Shown piece by piece: positions 15,362 through 22,935 of a DNA stretch of 64,000 bases. The notes beneath the pieces are model-generated. The model ran no database searches. It was not told where the DNA came from and saw only the letters and a list, made by a program, of their open reading frames with translations. The stretch lies in contig NZ_LMDS01000004.1 in NCBI RefSeq assembly GCF_001425865.1, forward strand, positions 251,515 through 315,514. The letters run 5' to 3'. Position 1 is the first letter of the stretch, and the number at the start of each line of letters is the position of its first letter. A program made the position numbers and the translations under genes. The stretch comes from Rhizobacter sp. Root404. GTDB lineage: Bacteria; Pseudomonadota; Gammaproteobacteria; Burkholderiales; Burkholderiaceae_C.

Positions 15362-17740
15362 ATGAGCATGCTGGACGACGACCTGTTCCGCAAGATCGAC
15401 GCGTACTGGCGCGCCGCGAACTACCTGTCCGTCGGGCAGATCTACCTGCAGGCGAACCCGCTGCTCGAGACGCCGCTGGCCCACGCCGATGTCAAGCCGC
15501 GACTGCTCGGTCACTGGGGCACGACGCCGGGGCTGAACCTCGTCTACGTGCACCTGAACCGGTTGATCAAGCAGCATGGGCTGAACATGCTGATGGTGGT
15601 CGGCCCCGGACACGGCGGGCCGGGCATCGTCGCGAACACGTACCTGGAGGGCTCCTACACCGAGCACTACCCGGGCATCGCGCGCAACCGGGACGGCATG
15701 CTGAAGCTGTTCCGCCAGTTCTCCTGGCCGGGCGGCATCCCGAGCCACGTGGCACCCGAAACCCCGGGCTCGATCCACGAAGGGGGCGAGCTCGGCTATT
15801 CGCTGGCGCACGCGTACGGCGCCGCCTTCGACAACCCGGACCTGATCGTCGCGTGCGTGATCGGCGACGGCGAGGCGGAGACCGGGCCGCTCGCCGGCAG
15901 CTGGCATGCCAACAAGTTCCTCGATCCGGGCCGCGACGGGGCGGTGCTGCCCATCCTGCACCTCAACGGCTTCAAGATCGCCAACCCGACCGTGCTGGCG
16001 CGGATCGGCCGCGAGGCCTTGACGGCGCTGCTGACCGGCTACGGCCACGAACCGCTGTTCGTCGAGGGCGACGATCCCGCGCAGGTCCACCGCGCGCTCG
16101 CCGCCGCGCTGGACACGGCGCACGCACGCATCCGGCAGATCCAGGCGACGGCGCGCGGCGGCGACGCCGCGACGCCCCCCGCCCTGCCGTGCTGGCCGAT
16201 GATCGTGCTCGTCACGCCGAAAGGCTGGACCGGGCCGAAGACCGTCGACGGCCTGCCGGTCGAGGGCACGTGGCGCTCGCACCAGGTGCCGCTGGCCGAC
16301 CTCCAGTCGGACGAGCATCTCGGCCAGCTGAGCGACTGGCTGCGCAGCTACCGACCCGACGAACTGTTCGACGCCGACGGCGCGCTGATCCCCGAGCTCG
16401 CGGCGCTGGCCCCGGTCGGCGTCCAGCGCATGGGCTGCAACCCGCACACGAACGGCGGCGCCGTCTGCCAGCCGCTGGTGATGCCGGACTTCCGCACGCA
16501 CGCTGTGAAGGTGGTCACGCCGGGCGGCGTGCGCGCCGAGTCGACCCGGGTGCTCGGCCGGTTCGTGCGCGACGTGATGGCGCGCAACCTCGCGAGCGCG
16601 AACTTCCGCGTCTTCGGGCCGGACGAGACCGCGTCGAACCGGCTCGATGCGGTCTACACGGTGTCCCCCAAGGCGTGGATGGCGAGCGTGACGGACGTCG
16701 ACACGAACCTGCGCCACGATGGCCGCGTGATGGAGATCCTCAGCGAGCACCTGTGCCAGGGCTGGCTCGAGGGCTACCTGCTGACCGGGCGCCACGGCTT
16801 GTTCTCGTGCTACGAGGCCTTCATCCACATCGTCGACTCGATGCTGAACCAGCACGCCAAGTGGCTCAAGGTCAGCCGCCAGGTGGCCTGGCGCCAGCCG
16901 ATCCCGTCGCTGAACTACCTGCTCACCTCGCACGTCTGGCGCCAGGACCACAACGGCTTCTCGCACCAGGACCCGGGCTTCATGGACCACGTGGCCAACA
17001 AGAAGTCCGACGTGGTGCGCATCTACCTCCCGCCCGACGCGAACTGCCTGCTGTCGGTGGCCGACCACTGCCTGCGCAGCCGCCACTACATCAACGTGAT
17101 CGTCGCCGGCAAGCAGCCGGAGTGGCAGTGGCTGGACATCGACGCTGCCGCGGCCCACTGCGCGGCCGGCGCGGGCATCTGGAACTGGGCCGGCAGCGAA
17201 CCCGGCGCGGGCGAGCCGGATGTCGTGATCGCCTGCGCCGGCGACGTGCCGACGGTCGAAGCGCTCGCCGCCGTGACCGTGCTGCGCGAACTGGCGCCCG
17301 ACCTGCGCGTGCGCGTCGTCAACGTGGTCGACCTGATGGTGCTGCAGCCGCCCGGCGAGCACCCGCACGGGCTCGACGACGACGCGTTCGACGCGCTGTT
17401 CACGCGCGACAAGCCGGTGATCTTCGCCTTCCACGGCTACCCGTCGCTGATCCACAAGCTCGCGTACCGGCGCCACAACCACGCCAACCTCCATGTGCGC
17501 GGCTACCGCGAGGAAGGCACGACGACCACGCCGTTCGACATGGTGGTCCTCAACGACCTGGACCGCTACAGCCTCGCGCTCGATGTCGTCCGGCGCGTGC
17601 CGCGCCTGGCCGATCAGATCCCGGCTGCGACCGAATGGCATCGGGCGACGATCGCGCGCCACAAGGCCTACATCGCCGAGCACGGCGACGACCTGCCCGA
17701 GATCCGCGACTGGCGCTGGAACCCGGCCGACCGCGCCTGA
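15362..17740 (+). CDS. xfp: Xylulose-5-P/fructose-6-P phosphoketolase
   Basis: A 792-residue thiamine-diphosphate enzyme that splits xylulose 5-phosphate (and often fructose 6-phosphate) with phosphate into acetyl phosphate and an aldose phosphate. Visible signatures are [10 protein letters not shown] near residue 78, the S-Y-T-E-H-Y-P block, the cofactor motif G-D-G-E-A-E-T-G-P (about 168) and [12 protein letters not shown]. The length is that of the family. Acetate kinase is encoded tail to tail directly next to it, so acetyl phosphate would yield acetate plus ATP. No phosphotransacetylase gene is present in the window. The first of two close ATG codons was taken. Confidence 0.95.
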   Translation: MSMLDDDLFRKIDAYWRAANYLSVGQIYLQANPLLETPLAHADVKPRLLGHWGTTPGLNLVYVHLNRLIKQHGLNMLMVVGPGHGGPGIVANTYLEGSYTEHYPGIARNRDGMLKLFRQFSWPGGIPSHVAPETPGSIHEGGELGYSLAHAYGAAFDNPDLIVACVIGDGEAETGPLAGSWHANKFLDPGRDGAVLPILHLNGFKIANPTVLARIGREALTALLTGYGHEPLFVEGDDPAQVHRALAAALDTAHARIRQIQATARGGDAATPPALPCWPMIVLVTPKGWTGPKTVDGLPVEGTWRSHQVPLADLQSDEHLGQLSDWLRSYRPDELFDADGALIPELAALAPVGVQRMGCNPHTNGGAVCQPLVMPDFRTHAVKVVTPGGVRAESTRVLGRFVRDVMARNLASANFRVFGPDETASNRLDAVYTVSPKAWMASVTDVDTNLRHDGRVMEILSEHLCQGWLEGYLLTGRHGLFSCYEAFIHIVDSMLNQHAKWLKVSRQVAWRQPIPSLNYLLTSHVWRQDHNGFSHQDPGFMDHVANKKSDVVRIYLPPDANCLLSVADHCLRSRHYINVIVAGKQPEWQWLDIDAAAAHCAAGAGIWNWAGSEPGAGEPDVVIACAGDVPTVEALAAVTVLRELAPDLRVRVVNVVDLMVLQPPGEHPHGLDDDAFDALFTRDKPVIFAFHGYPSLIHKLAYRRHNHANLHVRGYREEGTTTTPFDMVVLNDLDRYSLALDVVRRVPRLADQIPAATEWHRATIARHKAYIAEHGDDLPEIRDWRWNPADRA

Positions 17741-18943
17741 TCAGGCGGGTGCGTCGGACGGGGCGACGAGCGCCAGCGCGTGGCGCGCGGCGATCCACTC
17801 TTCGTTGGTCGGTTCCACCGCGACGGTGACGCGATCGCCCGCACGCGAGATCGTCGACGCGTGGGCCGCATTCGCCGCCGCGTCGAGGCGCACGTCCAGG
17901 AAGCCCAGCTCGGCACAGATGCGCGCGCGCATCTGTGCGTTGTGCTCGCCGATGCCGGCCGTGAAGACCAGCAGGTCGAGCCCGCCCAGCACGGCCGTCA
18001 AGGCACCGATCTCGCGGACGATGCGGCGCACGTACAGCGCCAGCGCGTCCCGCACCTGCGCGTCCTGCGCTTCGTGCGCGAGCAGGTCGCGCGGGTCGGC
18101 CGAGCGGCCCGACACGCCGAGCAGCCCGGCCTCGTGGTAGAGCATCTGACCGAGCGCCTTCGGCGACAGGCCGTCGACCTCGAGCAGGTAGAGCAGCACG
18201 CCGGGATCGAGCGAGCCGCAGCGCGTGCCCATCATCAGGCCGTCGAGCGCGGAGAAGCCCATCGTCGTCGCGACGCTCTGCAGGCCGTCCATCGCGCACA
18301 GGCTGGCGCCGCTGCCCAGGTGCGCGACGATCACGCGTCCGTGCGCCAAGGTGCCGTGCCGCTCGGGCAATGCGACCGCCATGTACTCGTACGACAGGCC
18401 GTGGAAGCCGTAGCGCCGCAGGCCGCGCTCCCACGCGGAATGCGGCAGCGGCAACAGGCGTTCGACGAGCGGCATGTGCTGGTGAAACGCCGTGTCGAAA
18501 CAGGCGATCTGCGGCAGTGCGGGGCTGGCCTCCAGCAGCGCCTCGATCGCCTCGAGCGCGAACGGCTGGTGCAGCGGCGCGAGCGGGATGTAGCTGCGCA
18601 GGTCGGCCAGCACGGTCCGATCGATCCGCGCGGGTGCGAGGTACCTGGCGCCGCCGTGCACGACCCGGTGCGCCACCGCCTGCAGCGTCCGCCCGTCGAG
18701 CTGCGCCAGCACGCGCGCCCGGATGTGGCGCAGCGCGTCGAGAAACGGATGCCCGGCCTCGAGCGCGAGGTGCTCGGCTTCTCGACCGGTTTCCCGGATG
18801 CGAGCGCTGCCGCCGATCACGTCGTCGATCTGGCCCTTCCAAAACGGCTCGCGCGCGACGCCCGCGGCGGTCGTGTCGAACAACGCGAACTTGATGCTCG
18901 ACGAGCCACAGTTCAGCACCAGCACGGGGTCGGTCGCCCGCAT
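17741..18943 (-). CDS. ackA: Acetate kinase
   Basis: A 400-residue enzyme of the acetokinase/sugar-kinase fold that converts acetyl phosphate and ADP to acetate and ATP. The N-terminal V-L-N-C-G-S-S-S-I-K-F motif, the H-R-V-V-H-G-G block, F-D-T-A-F-H-Q-H-M-P, H-L-G-S-G-A-S-L-C-A and F-T-A-G-I-G-E-H-N mark the active site. The stop codon abuts the stop of the convergent phosphoketolase gene without a single base between. It starts directly after the DUF6265 gene on the same strand, so those two probably share a transcript. Confidence 0.95.
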   Translation of the reverse strand: MRATDPVLVLNCGSSSIKFALFDTTAAGVAREPFWKGQIDDVIGGSARIRETGREAEHLALEAGHPFLDALRHIRARVLAQLDGRTLQAVAHRVVHGGARYLAPARIDRTVLADLRSYIPLAPLHQPFALEAIEALLEASPALPQIACFDTAFHQHMPLVERLLPLPHSAWERGLRRYGFHGLSYEYMAVALPERHGTLAHGRVIVAHLGSGASLCAMDGLQSVATTMGFSALDGLMMGTRCGSLDPGVLLYLLEVDGLSPKALGQMLYHEAGLLGVSGRSADPRDLLAHEAQDAQVRDALALYVRRIVREIGALTAVLGGLDLLVFTAGIGEHNAQMRARICAELGFLDVRLDAAANAAHASTISRAGDRVTVAVEPTNEEWIAARHALALVAPSDAPA

Positions 18944-18944
18944 G

Positions 18945-19448
18945 CTATTTCGACGCGGCGCCTGCGGGCGCATCGCAGGCGACGCGCACCATCGGGAAGT
19001 CGATCGTGCGCAGCGCGCCGTTGCGCTGGCCCTCGATCCGGGCACGCAGGCGTTCCGCTCCGTCGCGGGCATAGACCACGCGTTGCGGGAAGTCATGGGT
19101 CGGGCTCTCGAACGCCGCCTCCGCCTCGGTCAGGCGCAGCGCCGGGAAGACCGTGGCGCTGCGACCGGACGGCTGCGCGATGAAGGCCAGCCGGCCATCC
19201 GGCAGCTCGCGCAGTTGCATGAACTCGAACGACACCGTCTGGCCCTGCTTGACCGTGCGGCTCAGCCCCAGCATCGTCCCGCCCGCGGCGGCGGTCCATT
19301 GCTCCACGGACCCTGGTTCCGCGTCCTGGCTCTGCCAGCAACCGGCGAGCCAGCGCATCTTTTCCAGGTCGCCAGGGGCGGCAACGGCGCCGGCCGCGGC
19401 GGAGGCGTTGATCAGGGCGGCGAGCGCCAGCGTCGACGGTATGTTCAT
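18945..19448 (-). CDS. DUF6265-type exported protein
   Basis: A 167-residue protein with a signal peptide (hydrophobic core about residues 6-20, cleavage probably after A-V-A-A) and a mature lipocalin-like domain. The motifs W-L-A-G-C-W-Q (about 33-39), G-G-T-M-L-G-L-S-R-T and F-P-Q-R-V-V-Y are those of DUF6265. It is likely periplasmic, and its function is not established. Its stop codon lies 1 base from the ackA start, so it is probably the first gene of an operon with ackA, although no functional link is obvious. Confidence 0.8.
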   Translation of the reverse strand: MNIPSTLALAALINASAAAGAVAAPGDLEKMRWLAGCWQSQDAEPGSVEQWTAAAGGTMLGLSRTVKQGQTVSFEFMQLRELPDGRLAFIAQPSGRSATVFPALRLTEAEAAFESPTHDFPQRVVYARDGAERLRARIEGQRNGALRTIDFPMVRVACDAPAGAASK

Positions 19449-19517
19449 GCGCGGACTGTGTGGTGGACGAGGTGGAACGGTACGCCAGTTCCGAGGCGGC
19501 CGGTGATCCGGCGTCGC

Positions 19518-19913
19518 TCAGTCGCGCCGCCCCGGTCTCTCCATCGCGACCTCGGACCGCGCGAAGCCCAGCTTCTCGTAGAACGCCGAGACGCCATCCC
19601 GGCCAGCGCGAAGGACCCAGGTCATCTCCGCTTTCGTCCCCATCGCCGCCTGGACCAGCGCCGTGCCCACGCCCCGCCCCCGTCGCCGCTCGTCGACGAC
19701 CACCATCGAGATGTAGCCGTTGAAGATGCCGTCGGTCAAGGCACGCAGGAAGCCGATGACGACGTCACCCTCCACCGCGACCAGCGCGATCTGGGACCGA
19801 CCGACCAGCGCCGCGAACGTCTGCGGATCGGCCACTCGCTGCCCCCAGTTGCTGGCCTGAAGCAGCAAGCGGGCCGCTTCGATTTCGGCGGGATGAATGG
19901 CGCGGATCTGCAT
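19518..19913 (-). CDS. GNAT-family N-acetyltransferase
   Basis: A 131-residue protein with the GNAT fold: the acetyl-CoA pyrophosphate loop is [12 protein letters not shown] (about residues 79-90) after the strand S-M-V-V-V-D, and the C-terminal motif is A-F-Y-E-K-L-G-F. The substrate is unknown. The start at 19913 was set by the family N-terminus M-Q-I-R-A-I-H-P. The next upstream gene on the same strand ends 16 bases before it, so the three minus-strand genes to 20747 form a probable operon. Confidence 0.87.
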   Translation of the reverse strand: MQIRAIHPAEIEAARLLLQASNWGQRVADPQTFAALVGRSQIALVAVEGDVVIGFLRALTDGIFNGYISMVVVDERRRGRGVGTALVQAAMGTKAEMTWVLRAGRDGVSAFYEKLGFARSEVAMERPGRRD

Positions 19914-19929
19914 GCCTGACCTTTGAACT

Positions 19930-20367
19930 TCAATCACCGTGCTGCCCCGCAGCCGCACCGCCGTCCGCGGCGACCGCGCGGCGCGCCTGCACCTCGAACC
20001 AGTTGCCGCGATACGGCGGTCGGCCGCGCGCGGCCGCCAGGATGCTGGCCAGCGGATAGGCCACCAGGAACAGCGGCCCGAGGATTTCGTACTGCCGCAC
20101 ATGGACACGCTCGTGGGCACGCAGCAGCGCCAGTTGACCGGGAGCGGTGCCGACCACGACATGGCCGAAGGTGATCGCACCGAAGGGCAGGCGCGCGGCG
20201 ATTGACCGGCCGAGCCCGTGGTGCGTTGGAAACGAGAATTCGAGTACCCCGCCGACGCGCGCGCCGCGGCCGCCGACGATCAGCGCGAGCGCGCCGAAGC
20301 ACAGCCCGATCAGCGAACACGGCGCGGCCCAGGTGAACGCCAACAGGCGTCGCAGTTGTCGGGTCAT
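19930..20367 (-). CDS. Small membrane protein with HERVH motif
   Basis: A 145-residue protein with hydrophobic segments at about residues 8-34 and 100-118. The sequence [14 protein letters not shown] between them contains H-E-x-x-H, the zinc-ligand pattern of metallopeptidases, followed by a further Q/E. This could be a minimal membrane peptidase or only a conserved pocket; the usual third ligand cannot be assigned. It overlaps the preceding VOC gene by four bases (ATGA) and is followed by the GNAT gene. Confidence 0.7.
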   Translation of the reverse strand: MTRQLRRLLAFTWAAPCSLIGLCFGALALIVGGRGARVGGVLEFSFPTHHGLGRSIAARLPFGAITFGHVVVGTAPGQLALLRAHERVHVRQYEILGPLFLVAYPLASILAAARGRPPYRGNWFEVQARRAVAADGGAAAGQHGD

Positions 20368-20747
20368 GGCGTCAGCGGGCGCGGAATGTTCTGGCCGATG
20401 CGCCACAGCACGCCACTCGGATCGAAGAGCGTGAAGTCGCGCATCGCCCACGGCCGATCTGCCGGCTCGCCGATCCGGACGCCGAACTCGGTCGCCACCG
20501 TCGTGGCGACCTGGTGCCAGGCGTCCACGTCATCGACCAGCAGGTGCATCTGGAAGTTGTCGGCATGCGCCTGCACGAAGAAGTCCTGCAGCAGGAAGCT
20601 GGCCTCGCCGCAGCGGAAGTACGCGACATCCTGGTGGACCGATGCGCACGTGAAGCCCAGCGCTTCGTAGAACCGGATCGAGCGTGCGAAGTCCTTCGCC
20701 GGGACGAACGCCTTGATTTCAACGGCCGTCAGAGAAGTCCGGGTCAT
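20364..20747 (-). CDS. VOC-superfamily (glyoxalase-like) protein
   Basis: A 127-residue vicinal-oxygen-chelate protein. The first half has E-I-K-A-F-V-P-A-K-D-F-A-R-S-I-R-F-Y-E-A-L-G-F; the second has M-H-L-L-V-D-D-V-D-A-W and R-D-F-T-L-F-D-P-S-G-V-L-W-R-I-G. Its pattern resembles bleomycin-resistance-type and YaeR-type members; the substrate is unknown. It begins a minus-strand cluster in which the next gene overlaps by four bases. Confidence 0.85.
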   Translation of the reverse strand: MTRTSLTAVEIKAFVPAKDFARSIRFYEALGFTCASVHQDVAYFRCGEASFLLQDFFVQAHADNFQMHLLVDDVDAWHQVATTVATEFGVRIGEPADRPWAMRDFTLFDPSGVLWRIGQNIPRPLTP

Positions 20748-20851
20748 GCGTGCAAGCCTTTCGAGGACCAGTGTTCAGCGCGTCCGGGACATGCCCGGGC
20801 CCGCGCGATGGCGATCAGCTTACCGCGTGCGCTCATCCCAAGAATGAAGAG

Positions 20852-20880
20852 TTGACAGTGTGATGGTGCGCCGATACGTT
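20852..20880 (+). promoter_or_regulatory. Sigma-70 promoter of the PEP-CTERM gene
   Basis: A consensus TTGACA (20852-20857) is followed after 17 bp by TACGTT (20875-20880). It lies 72 bases upstream of the PEP-CTERM start codon and is one of the few clear housekeeping promoters in the window. Confidence 0.65.
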
Positions 20881-20951
20881 GGTCGTCGATCACAGCCCGC
20901 GGCCCTGCACCGGGTGCACGCGACGTCCGACACCAACGAGGAGAACCTTCC

Positions 20952-21728
20952 ATGAACCACTGTCGTGGCCACGCCATCCTTTCCGTCGGTGCGCTCCTTG
21001 CCGCGCTCGGCAGTCCATCGGCGATGGCCGACCCGATCTTCTGGACCGACTGGACCGGCACGAACACCGCCACCACCGGCTTCCAGGGCCAGGGCACGAT
21101 CACCACCAACACCACCACCATCACGGTGACGTACACGAACGCCAACGGCATCGGCTTCTACCAGACGAGCGGCGGCAACGACTACTGGGTCGGCGGCTCG
21201 GGCGCCACCTCCCCGTACACGAGCGCGGCCGTCGACAACCGGCCGACCGGGACGGACATCGTCGCGCTCAGCAGGGCCGGCACCCAGACCCTGAATTTCT
21301 CGCAGGCGATCGCCAACCCGGTCTTCGCGTTCGCCAGCCTTAACGGCAACGGCTACGCGTTCGACCAGGACTTCGAACTCCTCAGCCTGGGTGGCGTCGA
21401 TGGCAACGCCTGCGGCTACTGGGGCTGCGGCGGTGCCAGCAAGGTGGTCGTCGATCTCGGCAACGGTCACTTCGAGTACCAGCTCAACAGCAACGGCGTC
21501 GGCGGCAGCGAGCCGCACGGCACGCTGCGCTTTCTCGGCGCATTCGACACGCTGACCTGGCGCAGTTCGACCAACGAATACTGGAACGGCTTCACCGTCG
21601 GGGTGCAGGGCTCGGCGGACGAAGTGTTTCCCCCGGTCCCGGGCATTCCGGAGCCGTCCACGGTCATCCTGATGGGCGCGGGCCTCGGCCTGCTGGCGCT
21701 CGCGGCCAGGCGGCGCAGCGCCCGCTGA
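20952..21728 (+). CDS. PEP-CTERM sorting-domain protein
   Basis: A 258-residue secreted protein. A signal peptide (cleavage likely after A-M-A, about residue 26) leads to a Thr/Asn/Gly-rich beta-sandwich-like mature part. The C-terminus has P-E-P-S-T-V followed by a hydrophobic helix and an R-R-R tail, the PEP-CTERM signal processed by exosortase/archaeosortase EpsH-type enzymes. Such proteins are linked to exopolysaccharide and biofilm matrix. No exosortase gene is in the window, so it must be elsewhere. GAGGAG precedes the start, and a good promoter lies upstream. Confidence 0.9.
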   Translation: MNHCRGHAILSVGALLAALGSPSAMADPIFWTDWTGTNTATTGFQGQGTITTNTTTITVTYTNANGIGFYQTSGGNDYWVGGSGATSPYTSAAVDNRPTGTDIVALSRAGTQTLNFSQAIANPVFAFASLNGNGYAFDQDFELLSLGGVDGNACGYWGCGGASKVVVDLGNGHFEYQLNSNGVGGSEPHGTLRFLGAFDTLTWRSSTNEYWNGFTVGVQGSADEVFPPVPGIPEPSTVILMGAGLGLLALAARRRSAR

Positions 21729-21822
21729 GACTTCCGCTTCCGGCGGCGGGCCGGCGCGACACCGTGTTCGGCGGGAGCGACTAGCATTCGCTCTCCCGAC
21801 ACTGTCCAGCGAGGCCCGCCCG

Positions 21823-22899
21823 ATGACCCAGCCGCTCAAGATCGCCGTGATCCCCGGAGACGGGATCGGCAAGGAAGTGATGCCCGAAGGCCTGCGGGTG
21901 CTCGAGGCGGCGGCGAAGCAGTTCGAACTCGATCTCGCGTTCACCCACATCGAGTGGGCCAGTTGCGACTACCACGCGCGGCACGGCCAGATGATGCCGG
22001 ACGACTGGAAGGCCCGGCTCGAGGGCATGGACGCGATCTTCTTCGGCGCGGTCGGCTGGCCGGCCACCGTGCCCGACCACGTCTCGCTGTGGGGCTCGCT
22101 GCTGAAGTTCCGCCGCGAGTTCGACCAGTACATCAACCTGCGCCCGGTGCGCCTGTTCGAAGGCGTGCCCTGTCCGCTCGCGGGCCGCAAGGCCGGCGAC
22201 ATCGACTTCTTCGTCGTGCGCGAGAACACCGAGGGCGAGTACACCAACCTCGGCGGCGTGATGTACGCCGGCACCGAGCGCGAGATCGTGATCCAGGAGT
22301 CGGTGTACTCGCGCCACGGCACCGACCGGGTGCTGAAGTACGCGTTCGAGCTGGCGCAGTCGCGCCCGCGCAAGCACCTGACGGTCGCGACGAAGTCGAA
22401 CGGCATCGCGATCAGCATGCCGTGGTGGGACGGCCGGGCCGATGCCGTCGCGGCCGGCTACCCGGGCGTGACAGTCGACAAGCAGCACATCGACATCCTC
22501 TCGGCGCGCTTCGTGCTGCAGCCGACGCGCTTCGACGTGGTGGTGGCGTCGAACCTGTTCGGCGACATCCTGTCCGACCTCGGCCCCGCCTGCACAGGCA
22601 CGATCGGCCTGGCGCCGTCGGCCAACCTGAACCCGGAGCGCAACTTCCCGTCGCTGTTCGAGCCGGTGCACGGCTCCGCGCCGGACATCTACGGCAGGAA
22701 CATCGCCAACCCGGTCGCGATGATCTGGTCGGCCGCGCTGATGCTCGACTTCCTCGGCGCGCGCGCCGCGCACGACGCGATCGTCCGGGCGATCGAGGCC
22801 GTGCTGATCGAGGGGCCGCACACGCCGGACCTGGGCGGCCAAGCGTCGACGACCGACATGGGCCGGGCGATCGCCAGCCGGATCGGCGGTCGGGCCTGA
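21823..22899 (+). CDS. Tartrate/D-malate-type NAD-dependent dehydrogenase
   Basis: A 358-residue enzyme of the isocitrate/isopropylmalate dehydrogenase family. The N-terminus I-A-V-I-P-G-D-G-I-G-K-E-V, the R-E-N-T-E-G-E-Y segment, the Lys/Asp residues in K-S-N-G and D-I-L-S-D-L, and the C-terminal H-G-S-A-P-D-I-Y-G are present. The W-A-S-C-D-Y and the order L-R-P-V-R-L-F-E-G fit the tartrate dehydrogenase/D-malate dehydrogenase subgroup (TtuC/DmlA) better than LeuB. It should oxidatively decarboxylate a 2-hydroxy-diacid using Mg/Mn and NAD. It stands alone between a PEP-CTERM gene and a convergent kinase. Confidence 0.85.
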   Translation: MTQPLKIAVIPGDGIGKEVMPEGLRVLEAAAKQFELDLAFTHIEWASCDYHARHGQMMPDDWKARLEGMDAIFFGAVGWPATVPDHVSLWGSLLKFRREFDQYINLRPVRLFEGVPCPLAGRKAGDIDFFVVRENTEGEYTNLGGVMYAGTEREIVIQESVYSRHGTDRVLKYAFELAQSRPRKHLTVATKSNGIAISMPWWDGRADAVAAGYPGVTVDKQHIDILSARFVLQPTRFDVVVASNLFGDILSDLGPACTGTIGLAPSANLNPERNFPSLFEPVHGSAPDIYGRNIANPVAMIWSAALMLDFLGARAAHDAIVRAIEAVLIEGPHTPDLGGQASTTDMGRAIASRIGGRA

Positions 22900-22935
22900 G
22901 AGGCGCTGCCTGCGACGAGGACGCGGTGGCCCGCG

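Noticed and set aside
15104..17683. An 859-codon frame opposite phosphoketolase
   Set aside because: It is the antisense frame of a highly conserved gene and shows no protein family.
21763..21800. Imperfect inverted repeat upstream of the tartrate/malate-type dehydrogenase
   Set aside because: The arms need a bulge and several mismatches, so neither terminator nor operator can be supported.
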